This document shows, piece after piece, positions 6,222-6,378 of a stretch of DNA of 6,378 bases (position 1 is its first letter; every line of letters begins with the position of its first letter). The notes beneath the pieces are model-generated. The model saw nothing but the letters and a program-made list of their open reading frames with translations, did not search any database and was not told the origin of the DNA. A program made the translations under genes and the position numbers. The stretch lies in the NCBI GenBank assembly GCA_031270205.1, contig JAISYA010000025.1:1-6378 (forward strand). Reading direction: 5' to 3'. This DNA is from Treponema sp. Its GTDB lineage: Bacteria; Spirochaetota; Spirochaetia; Treponematales; Breznakiellaceae.

Positions 6222-6250
6222 ATTTTACCTGAAGGCTTTGGGCTGTTCAA
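6222..6250 (-). promoter_or_regulatory. Candidate promoter of the accD operon
   Basis: On the minus strand TTGAAC (6250-6245) and TAAAAT (6227-6222) are exactly 17 bp apart and match the sigma-70 consensus at four and five of six positions. Only 6 nt separate the -10 from the accD ATG, so the start point would fall on or next to the initiation codon. This is sequence-based only; an upstream promoter beyond the window edge cannot be excluded. Confidence 0.45.
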
Positions 6251-6253
6251 TAG

Positions 6254-6266
6254 CGCACGGTGTGCG
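6254..6266. promoter_or_regulatory. Perfect inverted repeat CGCAC-GGT-GTGCG, possible operator
   Basis: Two perfect 5-bp arms separated by 3 bp lie 3 bp upstream of the putative -35 of the accD promoter, a usual place for a regulator to act. I do not recognise the motif, and it does not resemble the FapR-type operators of fatty acid genes. A chance dyad of this size is possible. Confidence 0.3.
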
Positions 6267-6320
6267 ATGCCGCGGACGTTTCGGCCGCATGCGCCGCCGC
6301 GATGTTCTTCAAAACAAAGA

Positions 6321-6335
6321 GTACACCCAATGTAC
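6321..6335. promoter_or_regulatory. Perfect inverted repeat GTACA-N5-TGTAC
   Basis: The arms GTACA and TGTAC are a perfect match around CCCAA. The site is about 70 bp upstream of the putative accD -35, near the window edge. It could be a second regulator site or belong to a gene outside the window. As RNA it would form only a 5-bp hairpin without a T-tail, so it is not a terminator. Confidence 0.25.
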
Positions 6336-6378
6336 CGCCGTGGTGCATTATGGGCGGTTCCTTTACGTTTTATCCCCC

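Noticed and set aside
6247..6348. 33-codon minus-strand frame upstream of accD, ATG at 6348, with AAAGGA nearby
   Set aside because: It is short, its Ala/His-rich sequence is unfamiliar, its stop overlaps the putative -35 of accD, and the window ends 30 bp upstream, so a leader-peptide role cannot be assessed.

Overview
The window looks like a chromosomal segment from a moderately GC-rich bacterium, most plausibly a spirochaete of the Treponema type. I infer this from three things: an accD-accA pair with short, Gram-positive-like subunits; a nucleoside kinase with a threonyl-tRNA-synthetase-like N-terminus (an architecture known from Thermotoga, clostridia and treponemes); and a solo coiled-coil/PD-(D/E)XK protein of a kind I associate with gut treponemes. 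No rRNA, tRNA or marker gene confirms the placement, so confidence is moderate to low.

Layout. Bases 1-749 hold no gene I can support. They contain a 35-bp tandem duplication (38-107), small hairpins, and a very T-rich stretch (about 301-545) whose T-tracts recur about every 10 bp, as expected of intrinsically curved DNA. On the + strand a promoter-like site and a strong ribosome binding site precede a 217-residue coiled-coil nuclease-fold protein (750-1403). Its first third is built on a 21-bp/7-residue tandem repeat. A GC-rich stem-loop (1410-1447) fills the convergent gap.

The rest, 6215 down to 1460, is one compact minus-strand transcription unit: accD, accA, nicotinate phosphoribosyltransferase (pncB-like) and a uridine-kinase-like nucleoside kinase. 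The junctions are a 1-nt overlap (TGATG), a 15-nt gap and a 1-nt overlap (TAATG), so translational coupling is likely. AccD and AccA form the carboxyltransferase of acetyl-CoA carboxylase, which makes malonyl-CoA for fatty acid synthesis. PncB salvages nicotinate into NAD, and the kinase probably phosphorylates a nucleoside or related substrate. Three of the four genes therefore link lipid synthesis to PRPP-, nucleotide- and NAD-related metabolism. The accB and accC genes are not in the window. Upstream of accD, 6216-6378 has no convincing gene but carries a promoter-like site that would start transcription almost on the accD ATG, plus two perfect inverted repeats.

The core genes are ordinary. 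The parts worth a second look are the phased T-tracts, the heptad minisatellite in the nuclease-like gene, the degenerate editing-like domain of the kinase, and the possible leaderless start of accD.
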